Shown: one piece after another, positions 1 to 13,094 of the stretch
Layout: every line of letters begins with the position of its first letter
Numbering within the stretch: the stretch's first letter is position 1
Assembly (NCBI GenBank): GCA_025093555.1
Contig: JAIWNF010000069.1
Span: 62,001-126,000, forward strand
Direction: 5' to 3'
Source of the DNA: Circinella umbellata
Taxonomy: Eukaryota; Mucoromycota; Mucoromycetes; Mucorales; Lichtheimiaceae
DNA: 64,000 bases
Notes under the pieces: model-generated
The model's database searches: none
The model's input: the letters and a program-made list of their open reading frames with translations, nothing else
What the model was told of the DNA's origin: nothing
Made by a program: the position numbers and the translations under genes

Positions 1-2220
1 CTATGAATCTGCCCTCAAAAGTAAATGATTAAATATCTAATCTCGATAACTTTCACATCCTCTTTATTTTCACACTAAAAATGGGAGATGTAAGTTTTTG
101 AAATTTAACGGGGTTCCTCTGTATTCCTTATTAGAGTGTAGATATTCTATACGCCATACAAGAGTTTCAGTTTTAGCTTTCAATATGTCGTTTTTGTTTA
201 ATATGCTTACATGAATGAATGTTTCTTTGTCATAACCAGCCTCAGTTGAAAATTAGGGTTACATTCTGAGTGGCACAAAAAAAACTTGTGTGCGATCCGA
301 CAATTGCTTTCTTTCCCTTGATCGCACCATTACGAATGTCCAACAAGACAATAATGAGTCGAGAGATCTTGAACGATTTATGAATCAGGTCATAAATATT
401 TTTAATTAAGCTATATAAACTTATAATAATCAAAACTTTGTTTTTTTGTGCCCTTGCCAAAGTAAAAAAAAAAAAAAAAAAACAATGGGATGAAGGGGGT
501 CTGTGCTTTTTTCGGAGTTGGCTGTGAAACAGTGTGTGCTCATAATGCAAAGAAACATGCTTGTTACTTTCTTCATTACCATGGCAACCGTGCTCTTTTA
601 CTTTTAAATCATCACTCTCTTCCATTTTTATTCACACAAGCTTATACTATACTTAGTAATCCTATCGCCCTGCACTGTACTTGAAATTAACTGAGCCAAT
701 GAAAAGCTTGAAGAATAAAAAAATTTAAAGCGGTCACGTAAAAAAAAGGGGTGCACTAAAATCTTGGGAAGTACCCAAAAGTTATGGCACCCAAAAAACA
801 GTTATAAAAGACGTTCATTTTTTCCCTTTTTTTCCCTCTTTTTTTTTTTTTTTCCTTAAATAGGTTTCCTCCTTCGGGAGGAGGCCCGGCTTCAGCCCAG
901 GGAATTAGTTGCAATCAGCTTTTACCTAAAAGTTCAGGGTGAACTACACTCATGAATAGCACTCTGGTTAAGGGATGCACCAGATCAAGTAAAATAGCTT
1001 CGGTTATTTTATTTTGGTTTGGTTACCTCCTTAATTTGAAAGTGTGTTCTTGAGTGTACAATCCTATGGACATTTTAGTAAAATAGCTGTTTACAATCTA
1101 ATTGCCTGGGCTGAAGTGCGTTAGGATGATCGGAGTATCAGCTAGTTACTTAGTTAACACAATATAATAAATAAATGAATAAAATTTTTAATTTTTAATT
1201 TTTTGCTGGTGTAATAATGCGCGTGACATTATAAAAACACGCGTTTGAATTTTTTTTTTTACCTCCATTTTCTTTTTTTTATTTCCTTTTCACGAAATGC
1301 CATTTGTTTGAACTAATTATAAAAATATTACAGATCTCCATTATGTGAATTCGTGGTAGAATTTAAACATTTTCAGTTTCTTTTTGTAAAACTAAAGTGA
1401 ACAAGTCTGAAGCAAAATATATATATACTTGCCACTGGTGAGTGTTAGTAAAATGAGTGAATAATTTTTTTTTATTGTTTCCAAGATATTTTTTTTTGAA
1501 GGTCTTATGATCCACAACTAATCTTACATTTTATTCTATGGTGAATGACGGTATTATAATTCATAGAGTAATAATAGTATGTAACTTACCATTCTAATAT
1601 TTAACGAAAATAGTTTACTCTTTTATTTTTTGCTGACTACGTAATTATATCCAGATAACTATTATCATGTTTTATAGTTATTAAAGAATCTCATGAATAA
1701 AAAATGACATATCTAATATCCAATTTTGATTTTATATACCAATAATAATTAAAAAGGATATTCTTTATCAACTATACACATGATTATTCTTTATAGTTAT
1801 ATATTAATCCAAATATGGCAATAAATAACATGTTATTTACTTTAAAAAGGTAATTTGTTCAAAGATGGTCAATTTTCATTTTGTTTAAAACATATAAAAG
1901 AAAGAATGAGTATAATTTTTATTGAGATATAATATATTATAATATACATGATAATAATGATGATGATGGGATTATATATGTAATAATGATAATAATACAG
2001 TAGTTAATAAAAATACAAGTAATAATAAATGAAAGAGGTAAAAAAGTATGATGTAATAGTTTCATAATGCTAGTGATATGCTTTTTAAGATGAGAAAAAT
2101 GTTATATGATAATAAGAATGAAATGATGATTAAAAAGGAAGATTGCTTTTCTTTTCTTGTAAGTACGATTAGCAAAAAAAGGTGGGGTATAATAAGAGTA
2201 TACAAGTTTGGTTATTATTA
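1..2220. other. AT-rich region without recognised gene
   Basis: Only short frames dominated by homopolymer runs are present. The one structure seen is an imperfect inverted repeat: 890-908 matches the reverse complement of 1098-1116 at 18 of 19 bases, which may mark an old small transposable element. No RNA gene was recognised. Confidence 0.5.
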
Positions 2221-2451
2221 TTAAGCGCCCGTATTAGTTGGATCAATGCCTTGAGTATAAGTTGCTCGACCACCCATTGGATCAATAAATTGACCCAAAA
2301 CATCAGGAACATTACTATTTCTCATCGGATTATTGAGAAATTTAGAAGACGCAATAGGTCTAATTTTATTTTGTTCACGCTTAGTTATTTTCTTTGATGA
2401 AGAGTTAATCTCACTCTTAACTTTCTTGTTGGATCGTGTGAATGGAAACAT
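2221..2451 (-). CDS. Small hypothetical protein, 76 aa
   Basis: This is a single-exon frame with an ATG at 2451 and a stop just before 2221. The product is basic in its N-terminal half, with many Lys and Ser, and more neutral at its C-terminus, which ends in IDPTNTGA. I see no signal peptide, membrane segment or known domain. Codon choice resembles neighbouring genes, and no other gene overlaps it. Upstream, on the minus strand, are T-rich tracts of the kind seen before other genes here. It may be a real small gene or a chance frame. I do not recognise the family. Confidence 0.35.
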   Translation of the reverse strand: MFPFTRSNKKVKSEINSSSKKITKREQNKIRPIASSKFLNNPMRNSNVPDVLGQFIDPMGGRATYTQGIDPTNTGA

Positions 2452-3948
2452 TTTTTAAAATTGGTATAGCTTTCGTTGTTTTGAGACAAAAAGATGAATA
2501 TAAAAGACTGTAAAGAAGTAAAGAAAAAAAATTACTTTGTTGTGAAAGTGGGTTGTTTATATAATTTTTTTTAAACAACTTCTTTCACCTTCCTTCAATC
2601 TCATAGAAACTTATAAATCCGGATTACTGGTACAAAAGGGGGGAATTTTTCTGATCTAGTTACACAAAAACAGTGACTGAACAGAAAGTTTCTTAACTTG
2701 GCCTCTACTCAGCAATTCTTGATTGTTCTATGATATTTTCCATATAGGATCAAAAAAAAGACACGTGAGTGCAAATTATATTACACTGTCAAAGAAGCTT
2801 CTTCTAACTCTTGTTACAATATTGCATATTGTGTATATGAATTTATTTCAATAAATGAATTTTCTTAACCAAATTACAAATGAACAAAAAAAAAAGGTGA
2901 CCACGGAAACAAATTACCTTTTTTTGTCGCATTAATACTCATTGTCTTATTGGTGTAACAACCAAAGAAAACTATAATTTCTTGTAAAGAAGTGTTATAT
3001 AACATTTTATACAAGAACAATCGAATACAGGATCGGCGCCTCTGAGTTTAGTCTTGTTCGAAACCAATGATTGAAAGCTTTTTCGCATAAACCAGCTATT
3101 ATTGTGCTTTCTTTCAATAAAGCTTGTTTTCTTGACCTTCTTAAACATTTCTCTACGATTTCAGCCTTTTTCTTTAAATAAACGGAAACTCTTTTGTTAC
3201 TCCACGTAAAACTCTTTTTATTATTCTTTCCTGCATGTCTGGGTGATACACTTTTTTTTTGTGGGTATGTAATCATTAGCAAAATGGTAGAATATGGACA
3301 CCACTATTCATGACATCTGCACTAGGGTAGAAGCGAACATAATAATTGCAACTTCCAGAATTTTTTTTTCCTAATAACGACATGAAACATGGTTTCTATT
3401 ATTATATAATGAAAGATTGCAAAACGAAACTATCCTTCTATGTCGTGTCAGTTTGACTTATGTTATCGAGACGACAACAACGATCTTACTAAATTGGAAA
3501 GTGACGAAGATCACGATTGTGCTTTGAAGCGACATCCATCATTCGTACAAGCAGATACTTTTCTCTGTGTTATTATTGTCAAAGCATTAAAAAAATTAAA
3601 TGCTCTGCACGTACAGAACACCAAATTGTTCAAGACATTGTTTGTTTAGTAATGTAATAACTTTAACCAAAAAAATGAGGAGTTGTTTATATAGTAAATT
3701 ATATGATATAAAGTACTTTTCTAAAAATGGTATTTGAATAACATGTATACAGCATATGAATCAGCAGGAATAACTGTTTATATAATTTAGGATGTTGTGG
3801 GAGGGTCTATACAGTAGTAAGATATAAGTGCTTATCCATTCTCTTCCAACAGCTGTTAATTAAATACGTAATAACATCAATTTATTTACTTATAATATAT
3901 TTTCGATTACACGTATACGTATTAAAAAAAAAACTAAAAGTTCCATTC
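2452..3948. other. Intergenic region, no supported gene
   Basis: The longest frame is 91 codons on minus (3007-3282). It is Lys/Arg-rich with no recognisable domain, and I do not call it. The rest is AT-rich DNA with homopolymers. Confidence 0.4.
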
Positions 3949-5589
3949 TTAAAGATTGGAATAATGAGCGGGTTTCTTTTGCATAAATCCTTGAATGCTC
4001 TTGGGAATATCCTATTAATAATAAGAAGAAGAAGGTTAAGAGAGAGAGAGAAAAAACATATATTAATTTTTATATCTGTAGATATGTCGCTATCATGAAC
4101 TTGATAAAAGAAAAAAGAAAACTTACTTCTGTTTGTAACATGGCACTGTTCCAAACCGCAGTGTATTGCAAACCTTCATCAACGCTATGATCACGAGAGT
4201 AATTCAACAAATGCCTATATTTTTACAGAATAAAATGAGTTCTGTGTTAGCGAAAAACGAAAAAAAGAAGGGCGAGAGGGGGGGGACCGTCAACAATAAT
4301 AAAATGTATGTTGCTTATTATAATTCTTACTTGGAGCTAACAACAGCAACAGGAGATTTGCTAGCAATGACACGAGCTGTCTTTAATGCATCCTCTAATA
4401 TATTTTTTAATCCATTAGGTATCACATTTAGCAAATAAATCATTTAGTTGTTATGACAGTTTCTTAGATACGTTACCAATCATTTCTTCCTTGGTATCAA
4501 AAAGCTTACTAATAAGACCACATCTGTATGCTTCATCGGCATACATACTAAAAGATAAATTACATTGATGGGATTAGTGACATTTGATTCAATTATTTTA
4601 GATTACCCCTTTTCTTAAGGTTAAACTTACTTGCGACCGGTGAAACATAATTCACGAGCCAAACTGTCGCTACCAATGACCTTTGGTAAACGTTGTAATG
4701 TACCAACATCTGGAGCCAAACCTAAATCTACTTCCTGAAATGAAGCATATTATTAACACAACATTGACAAATACATGTGTGTATAAATAAATGTTGAGAC
4801 GAAAAAAAATGGATTTTTTTTATATACCTTGACAGTATAAAATGAATCCTTGGTACCATAACGAATATCACCTGCAGTACATAAATCTACAGCGACACCA
4901 TAAACACCATAATGCATAGCAACAATGACAGGTTGTGGGCATTTTTCAAGAGCAGACATGGCACTTTGGAACCACTACAATAAATAAATAAATACAAATG
5001 ATATATTAGATAAAAAAATCAGTATTTTTTTCCTCTTTTGAACGGTAAGTTTTTTTTTACTCTTATAATATAAATAATAACAGAAAAGAGTGTTTTTTTT
5101 TACCTCAATATGCAAACGTTTAGTATAAGCTCTTCGTGCAACATCAGTATCAGGTTCACCTTTCATCAAAAAATTATCCTTGACTAAAATAATAAAAAGT
5201 TTCAGATCCCTCTTTTTTTGGAAATAATTTATGTGCCTAATTATCCCTCTTTGAAACTTACAATCAATACCAGAGGTAAAGGTACGACCATGTCCAGAAA
5301 GAATAATGGCACGAATAGTAGAATCTTGACCAAGAGTATTGAAACAGACACGAATATCTTCAACAAGGCTGAAAAAAATTACAAATCAATAGATATAAAA
5401 GATAGTTTTGAGAAATATTATCCAAGAAACTTTATCTTTCTTTGATTTTTTTTTAAAAAAAAATAAGTGTCCTTACGCTTCATTGATTGCATTTAAACGT
5501 TTAGGACGATAAAGTTCAACATGAGCTACACCTTCAGGATAAATATGAACTTTTAAATTTTCGTATTGGTATTTAGGACTAGAAGACAT
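3949..5589 (-). CDS. ECH1: Delta(3,5)-delta(2,4)-dienoyl-CoA isomerase, ECH1-like (copy A)
   Basis: This is an enoyl-CoA hydratase/isomerase superfamily enzyme that shifts double bases of dienoyl-CoAs during oxidation of unsaturated fatty acids. Nine exons (5477-5589, 5262-5368, 5104-5183, 4828-4974, 4631-4734, 4477-4547, 4331-4394, 4127-4214, 3949-4011) join to 278 aa with GT-AG introns. Visible motifs are SGHGRTFTSGID (oxyanion-hole region), VDLCTAGDIRYGTKD, KEVDLGLAPDVGTLQRLPK and YSRDHSVDEGL. The three acidic residues equivalent to rat ECH1 Asp176, Glu196 and Asp204 are present. The protein ends in SNL, a weak PTS1-like peroxisomal signal. The ATG gives an N-terminus matching copies B and D. 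It is tandem and co-oriented with copy B, with the same intron positions, so it arose by duplication. Family assignment is firm; peroxisomal location is inferred. Confidence 0.92.
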
Positions 5590-6125
5590 CTTTTCGATAT
5601 ATATGTAAACTAAAAAAAAAAAGTGAGGGAAAATAATAGAAAGGTCCAGTGTGGGGGAAGGGGATTTATATATAATAAAAGAGAAAAGAAAAAAAAAAAG
5701 GGTGTCTAAGATACCCCGCGCTTAAACATATTTGTAATTGAAAATCCTTGTTCATCCCCCGGCTTTTCAATTCCCGGCCTCACTTTACTCTTTTAAGGGA
5801 ATAACTCACCGAACATTTCAAGCAAGGACATCATATTTTTTTAAAAAAAGATAATCCATTTAGTATTACACACAAAAAATATTAAACTCGGTAAAGCAAA
5901 TAAAAAATCCATTATTCATTGAATAATATATCTGTTGTTAAAAAAAAAGAAGATTTTCTATAACATGAAAATCGACATGGTTCTTAGATAATGTATGTTT
6001 GTAAAACTTACAATAACTACGTATAGTAATTACAATAACTGTTTTATATATTGCTTTTTATTAACAACTTTTAATAAAATGGAAGAGGTAAACCTTTTAG
6101 AAAGGAAAAAATGTATCACTAAGCT
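5590..6125. other. Spacer between ECH1 copies A and B
   Basis: This 536-bp spacer holds the promoter region of copy A and the 3' flank of copy B. It is AT-rich and I see no gene in it. Confidence 0.5.
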
Positions 6126-7627
6126 CTAAAGATTAGAGTAATTGGCGGGTTTCTTTTGCATAAAAGCTTGAATACTCTTGGGAATATCCTAATAATAAAA
6201 TAGAAAGTTAAATTATTTAAATCTTGATTATAAAATATTAATTTCTTACAAAATAAAAGGACTTACTTCTGTTTGTAACATGGCACTATTCCAAACAGCA
6301 GTATATTGTAAACCTTCATCAACAGAATGATCACGTGAATAATTCATCAAAAGTCTACATTTTATAAAGTTAATGAGTATAAAATCCCTAGTTTTTTTTT
6401 TTTTGCATAATATTTTACGTACTTTGAACTAACGACAGCCACTGGTGATTTACTTGCAATCAAACCAGCAGTTTCCATGGCACCCTCTAAAATAATATGT
6501 AATGCTATTTTAGTACCAAGATCATATTAGATTTTATATCTGATTTATTTACCAATCATTTGTTCTTTTGTATCGAATACTTTATTAATCAAACCACATT
6601 CGAGAGCTTCATCAGCATACATACTATTTAAAATAAGTCAATATCCAATTTAAAAATTATAATTTCTAAAACTTCAAAATTTTTAACTTACTTGCGAGAA
6701 GTAAAACATAATTCACGAATTAGACTAGCATTACCAATGACTTTGGGTAAGCGTTGTAAAGTACCAATATCAGCTGCAAGACCCACATCTACTTCCTAAT
6801 AATAATAATAATCCCCCACCCCAAATCCATTCATTAGATATCAAAAATCAAATATTTTAGGGATTTGATTTTGCGTATAGTTTCGTTTTTACCTTGACAC
6901 AATAATAAGAATCTTTAGTACCATAACGAATATCACCAGCAGTAGATAAATCAACACCAGCACCAATAGCACCTTTGTGAATACAAACAATGACAGGTTT
7001 GGGACATTTCTCTAATGATGAAATAGAGCTTTGAAACCACTATTATATTATTGAAAACAAAATACACACCATATAATAATAATACGTAACTGTTACTACT
7101 AAATAATACAATGTTGATATTAAACAATAAAAAATTGATGGCTTTACCTTTAATTGTTGTTGTCTCATATAAGCTTGTCTAGCAACATCCAAGCTATCAT
7201 CAATTTGCTCTTTAAAAGGTCCTTCCATCACTGTTTTGATATACATAGTGTGTGGCCAGAAACATTGGTTTTCTTTTTAGTATACGACATTTCAAAGGAA
7301 TAGTCTTTTTTTTAGTGTGACTTACAATCCAATCCAGAAGTAAACATACGGCCTGAACCTGATAATACAACAGCACGTACGTTACTATCGTTACCAAGGT
7401 CAGTAAAAGCTTGAAGAATATCACGTATCATTCTATCCATTTTTTTTATTAGAGAAAAAACATTAATTATCATTTTGAAAAAGTCGGTGTGTATGCGTCT
7501 TGTCGATAATAACTTACGCATAATTAAATGCGTTCAAACTTTTAGGTCTATTCATTTCGACATGAGCAACGCCATTAGGAAATACTTGAACTTTAACTGC
7601 TTCGTATTCGTATGTTGGTAAAGTCAT
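6126..7627 (-). CDS. ECH1: Delta(3,5)-delta(2,4)-dienoyl-CoA isomerase, ECH1-like (copy B)
   Basis: Second tandem ECH1 paralogue. Nine exons (7518-7627, 7326-7432, 7148-7230, 6893-7039, 6692-6795, 6553-6623, 6423-6486, 6267-6354, 6126-6188) join to 278 aa without internal stops. It keeps the motifs SGSGRMFTSGLD, VDLSTAGDIRYGTKD, KEVDVGLAADIGTLQRLPK and YSRDHSVDEGL, including the acidic residues matching rat ECH1 Asp176, Glu196 and Asp204. The C-terminus is SNL, as in copy A. The start ATG at 7627 directly precedes the conserved YEYEAVKV segment. It is divergent from copy C across a 1.5-kb shared upstream region. Exon sizes are almost identical to copies A, C and D, so the family expanded by DNA duplication, not retrotransposition. 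Expected role is auxiliary peroxisomal beta-oxidation. Confidence 0.92.
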
Positions 7628-9054
7628 TATTTAAAGTAGATAATGGATGGAAAGAAATAAAAAAAATTGTAGAATGGAGAAAGAAAGACGTTTCTTTCTC
7701 TGCGCGTATATAAAGAAAGAAGAGGTGCATAAATAACATTTGTCATTGGAAATGAACTTCCTTCTTTTCCCTCCGCTTTTTTTTCTGGACTTCTTTTGGT
7801 TATTAAAAATACCTCGTGAAAATTGAAGCCCTTGTTTCTTTTTTTATTTCTTTGGATTGGTCAAATTTTCTGACTTACTATTTATGGAATGAAGTGCCCG
7901 ATAGTTTAACCTTTTTTTTTTACAACTACAATTTAGTAATAATCAAATATCAAATCTAATGCTATTATTGAACTTATCAAAATTCACTATATTCGTTCAC
8001 TTTATTTACACAGGGGTGAAAAAAAAAGAAAGTCGTAGATAAATCGAGTAGATATAAAAATTATATCACCTTCTTTTATTATTGGTATCATTTATTACAG
8101 TTATCTGTTGCGTAGGTAATTTACTCTCATCAATACACCAGTAAAACAATCATTAACATTAAAAAAGAGTTGGATTTATATGAGTGATTAAAATCCGTAG
8201 TGTACAGCCAAGTCTATAACCATCCATGTGCAAAGGTGTGTTTCTACCTTGATGGGATGGCAACATATTGCATTTAGATACTTATAATGAAAAGGGTCAA
8301 TATCATAATCGAAAAAAAGGAATACTTATGACAAGTAGAGATATTGTGGGGATAATTGGTTGCAAGTATTAAGTAAATGATGATATTAATGGAATGAAAT
8401 GACATCAACTCTTTTTTTTTTCCTTTTGTAATAATTATAATCAAATACTTGGAATCCACTAAAATATATGTAATTATGATATAAATACTATTCTGATAAA
8501 GAACACCTGAAAGAAATGGAGAAATCTGGGAAAAAAGATGTCTGTTTTTTTAGGTACAGTTGAAAGTCTCACGCTTTCTGCTGCATTGCTATGAATAGTT
8601 GTTATGTAAACCAAAGTGATGTGATTATGTACCCCTTATTTGTTTTTAATGCATTTCTTTTTACTCGGATCGCCCTTCCGTAAATTTTTCCGAAATGTGT
8701 GTGATGCGGGATTCAATTTTTGCTTATTTTATGGAACAAATAATACCCATTCATGTATAGATCTAAATCATCAATTTAAAGATGATATACGTCTTATTAT
8801 TATTTTTATTATTATCTATAACGCCATATACAATATCCAAATATCTACGATTTTTTTTTCTACTCAAGATAACTACGTACGTAGTTACAGTTATTAGCAT
8901 AATGTTTAACAAATATCAATGTGCCGGAGACCAGCAGGATGATTGTTATGCATAAACAAATAAACAAATATGTTAGGGAAATCATTTGAAAAATGCGGAA
9001 TAAGAAAACTAGAATGACTAATAATCAAGCAAACTACTTTTTTTTATTATATAT
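7628..9054. promoter_or_regulatory. Divergent intergenic region between ECH1 copies B and C
   Basis: About 1.4 kb separates the starts of the divergent copies B and C, so it should hold both promoters. Minus-oriented TATA-like runs lie near 7700-7720, upstream of copy B. No gene or repeat was recognised. The promoter role is inferred from layout only. Confidence 0.35.
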
Positions 9055-9126
9055 ATGAACAACAGAATTTTGTGGAGAAGTGTTTGTAGATTAACTCCCC
9101 TGTTATTTTCATTTTTTATTTTCATT

Positions 9127-10917
9127 ATGACAACTAGTTCATCAACAACTGCTTTTACATATCAATATGAAACATTGAATGTCAAAATATATCCAGATGG
9201 CGTAGCACATGTTGAATTAAATCGTCCTGATAAATTAAATAGTTTCAGTCCAGGGTATAACCTCTTATATATATCTATATATCCATAATCATTATATATA
9301 ATAATACGTAGTAAAAATTTTGAATGTGTAAAAACAGATAAATTAAAATTAAAACATTTTAATTACTTATAGAGTTTTTGAAGATATTTTTCAGTGTTTT
9401 ACAACAATGAGTAAAGATAGTGATATTCATGCCATTGTTCTCTCCGGATCCGGTCGTATGTTCACTGCTGGGATTGATTGTAAGTCAATACGTAGTGACC
9501 TGGTTTTCTTTTTTTACTCCTAATCTTCAAGTGAAAAATTAATTAACGAAAGTGAATTTAAAAGTTAAAGGGGGTGCTTTATTACAAGGATCAAAGGATA
9601 AAGATTTAGACGTTGCACGGCAAGCATTTGCCAAACAAGCTCATCTTAATGTAAAATTTCATTTACATTGTCTCATTATGAATGGAAAAAAATGCAACTT
9701 TTTTTTCATCATACGTATCAAAAGTAAATAACAAACAATCGTATTAGATATTAATACTTATTATATATATATATATAGTATCTTCAACGTTCGATTTCTT
9801 CACTTGAAAAATGTTCACAACCTGTTATTGTTGCTATGCATAACGGTGTATTTGGTGTCGGTGTTGATTTAGTTACTGCAGGTGACATTCGTTATGGTAC
9901 TAAAGATTCCTACTATTGTGTCAAGGTAAATTATATCATATCTTTTTACTCTCTTTTTTTTTGAACTCATAGAAAAGATAAAAAGTAAACTTTGGACTGT
10001 AGTTCTATGTCATTTTATTTTATTTTATTTTATAATGTGAATACTAAAATATATATATATTTAATTATAGGAAGTAGATCTTGGTCTTGCTCCAGATGTT
10101 GGAACCTTACAACGTTTACCAAAAATTATTGGTAGTGCTAGTTTGGTTCGTGAATTATGTTACACTGCACGCATGTAAGATTTAATAATATACAAAAGAT
10201 GAAAAAAAAAGCTACTAATGTTGTTACTAGTAGTTAGTACGAATTTAAATATGATTACCAAAGTTTTCTTACACACTACCTTTTTAATTTTTTACGTATT
10301 ATTTTTACGTATACATTACTCTGCATATATATATATATAGAATGAAGTCTAATGAAGCATTACAATGTGGCTTTATTAACAGAATTTTCGATACCAAAGA
10401 GCAACTTATTGGTAAGGAAAATGTTATATGTATTGTTAAAACACTTAATATTTTTTTACTATTATATTCTATGATGTTACGTAATAACATTCTTGGTAAT
10501 GTTAATTTTTCAATTCATTTAGAGGGAGCAATGAAAACAGCCCATGAGATTGCCAGTAAATCTCCAGTAGCTGTAGTTAGCACAAAGTAAGAAAAATTTT
10601 ATTATTTATACTACGTACCCAATTTTCTTTGTCAAAAAAAAAGTATGTTAAATATCTTTAAATTAGACACTTGTTGAATTATTCGCGTGATCACAGTGTT
10701 GATGAAGGACTTGACTATACCAGGGTTTGGAATAGTGCTATGCTTATGACTGAGGTACGTATTTTTAATACAATACATACGATAAACAATGCCCTTTTTT
10801 TTACACATTCAATAAAAAAAAAATTTTAATTAAACAATTATTTTTTTTATATAGGATATTCCAAAAAGTATTGAAGCTTTTGTTACGAAAACACCTGCCA
10901 AATATTCAAAAATATAA
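9127..10917 (+). CDS. ECH1: Delta(3,5)-delta(2,4)-dienoyl-CoA isomerase, ECH1-like (copy C)
   Basis: Third ECH1 paralogue, on the opposite strand from A and B. Exons 9127-9254, 9373-9479, 9565-9650, 9779-9925, 10071-10174, 10341-10411, 10523-10586, 10667-10754 and 10855-10917 join to 285 aa. Key segments are SGSGRMFTAGID, GVDLVTAGDIRYGTKD, KEVDLGLAPDVGTLQRLPK and YSRDHSVDEGL; all three ECH1 acidic residues are kept. The C-terminus is SKI, a good PTS1 variant. I chose the ATG at 9127 because its N-terminus matches the other copies. An in-frame ATG at 9055 would add 24 residues with a hydrophobic stretch (LLFSFFIFI), possibly an alternative organelle signal. The linker after exon 2 differs from the other copies (an extra Gly/Leu/Gln-rich stretch). 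Confidence 0.9.
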
Positions 10918-13011
10918 AATTTTATTCTAAGTTAAATACATTTTTTCACGGTCACTGCTCGATACAACGATACCCCCTGTGAGACCAAAAAGACATCGTT
11001 ATATCGAGTTATTACTAAAAAGAATCGGCATCAGATGTCTATCTAATATGTCTCACAAAAAGAAGAAAGAGAACTCTAGTACATTATTATATCTTAGTTA
11101 CTATAAAAGAGTTGTACAATATAATAGTATAAAAAAGTTTTCTTTCTACATTTTTCTTTTTTTAAATATGTCTAGTCTTACTACTTTTGCAACCACATTA
11201 TCATATATAATTAATGCTAATGTCCGATAAGAAAAAAATCCAGAGTATCTTACCAAACGCAAAACACTACAGTATCTATATGAGATACTGTAAAGGAAAA
11301 GCCGGACTTGTATAGTGGACGAAAAACAAAGCAAGATTTTCATACCACAGCAATATTCACACAAGTTTGTAAAATTGAGGAACATAAATCTTATAATATA
11401 CAATAAATATCGTTCGAGAACTCTTTATTAGACACGCACCACAAGTTTTGCTTATACGTACGTAACATTAAAAAAATTCGAGTGTTTGCCACTGAGTCAT
11501 ATTACTGATGTAGAAATAGAGATCTTTTTACGTATAACTTCCTATCGCCAACCAAATAAGTAAAATTGGTATAAACATCAACAAGCGTAAGAAGTCCACA
11601 GAGTACAGCGTTTTCATGTATTAATTCTAAAAGTTCGATACATAGTTTGAAAAAACAAAAAAAAAAAATATGGAAGCAGTGACAATTATTCCTCATGAAC
11701 CTGATTTATATTATTACAGGCCACAACTTGACACAAAACGACTTTTTTTCTAAATATAGTTTCTAGTGTCAGGAACCAAAAGACAGATCCACTGCTCAAA
11801 CAGGATCGCTTTATTTCAGAGACCTTCTACACTTACCTTTTACACTAATATTTAGAAAGGGTGAATGCTATTAAGTCTTTCTTTTGAACATTATTTCAAG
11901 ATAGATCATAGATACAATAAGTGGTGATGTGCTGCGCCAAAGCCTGTCTCTTTTTACATCCGTTTTTTTGTTAACAGGCATCTTTCTTTCTTTTTATAGA
12001 TAACATTTTATATTATCCAACAAATACGATCTTGTGCAGTAATCAAGAAACAGCATCTTTTAACTAAAAAGACGCGAATTATTGCCAAGGTAACACAAAC
12101 GCGTTTCTGCTTCACATTATCTTCCAGATAGTAATTTAAATTGTGAAGAAAAAAGTGATATGTACTTTGGTCCTCGTTATATTGTAAAAACTTTTAGACT
12201 CGACTGGTTGATCATTTGTCCGAGATAAATCACTATGTTGCTGCCGTACTTATACTTGTTTTTTTTGTATCAATTACTTTTATTTACTGAAATGTGATAC
12301 GAGGCATAATCTTGAAAACCCGATTTCCAAAATGCATTATTGGCGAGATATTCTAAAGAACGCTTTTATTTATTTAGTTTAGTTATTTTTATTTGATAAA
12401 CAACCCAACAGTTTAGTATAAAAAAAATCCTTGTTAAATGTACAACCCTTCATATGAAGAGTTTTTAAAACATAGCATACAAACGCTTTACATGTGACCT
12501 AAAAAAATAGCGTGAGTTACTGTAGCTTAAAAACAACGCAACGCTCAATTATTTTTTTTTGCTTTTCATTGGGCAAATAATCTACTTCCACTTGAAGTTT
12601 CTCCCCCTTCAAATACGCCGCAGTAGGTTACCTGGTTTATTTTTTTATCTCTCTTCTCTAAACTTCTAAGATTACTTTGGTAATGACCAGAAAATAGGTT
12701 TCCGTAGACAAATAACAGGGAATCTTTAAAAAGTTTCTGTTATTTTTTTTAATAGTTACTTGGCTTCCAGAAAGATTTCCTTTGTCAGTGTGTTCCGTTG
12801 GCAAGCAAAAAAAAGGTTATCTGCACAATAGGGTTTTTTTTACCTATTATCTGGAACGTTCTCTTTTGTCGATGGTAAATGGGTCCCATTGGTTATATAA
12901 AAGGGGGTCGGGAGATATGCTCGTACTTGGAAAATAAGTTTTCATGTAATTATTTTGAAGATTGGTTGAGCTAGATGCTTTTTTTCCCTCCTGTTTGTTT
13001 GTACACGTCCT

Positions 13012-13094
<83 letters not shown>

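Noticed and set aside
3007..3282. 91-codon minus frame
   Set aside because: Lys/Arg-rich, no domain, no splice partners and no supporting context.
8640..8897. 85-codon plus frame upstream of ECH1 copy C
   Set aside because: Phe/Ile/Asn-rich as expected for AT-rich noncoding DNA; no family resemblance.
12847..13089. 80-codon minus frame with Cys-Val repeats
   Set aside because: It is a reading of the CA microsatellite.
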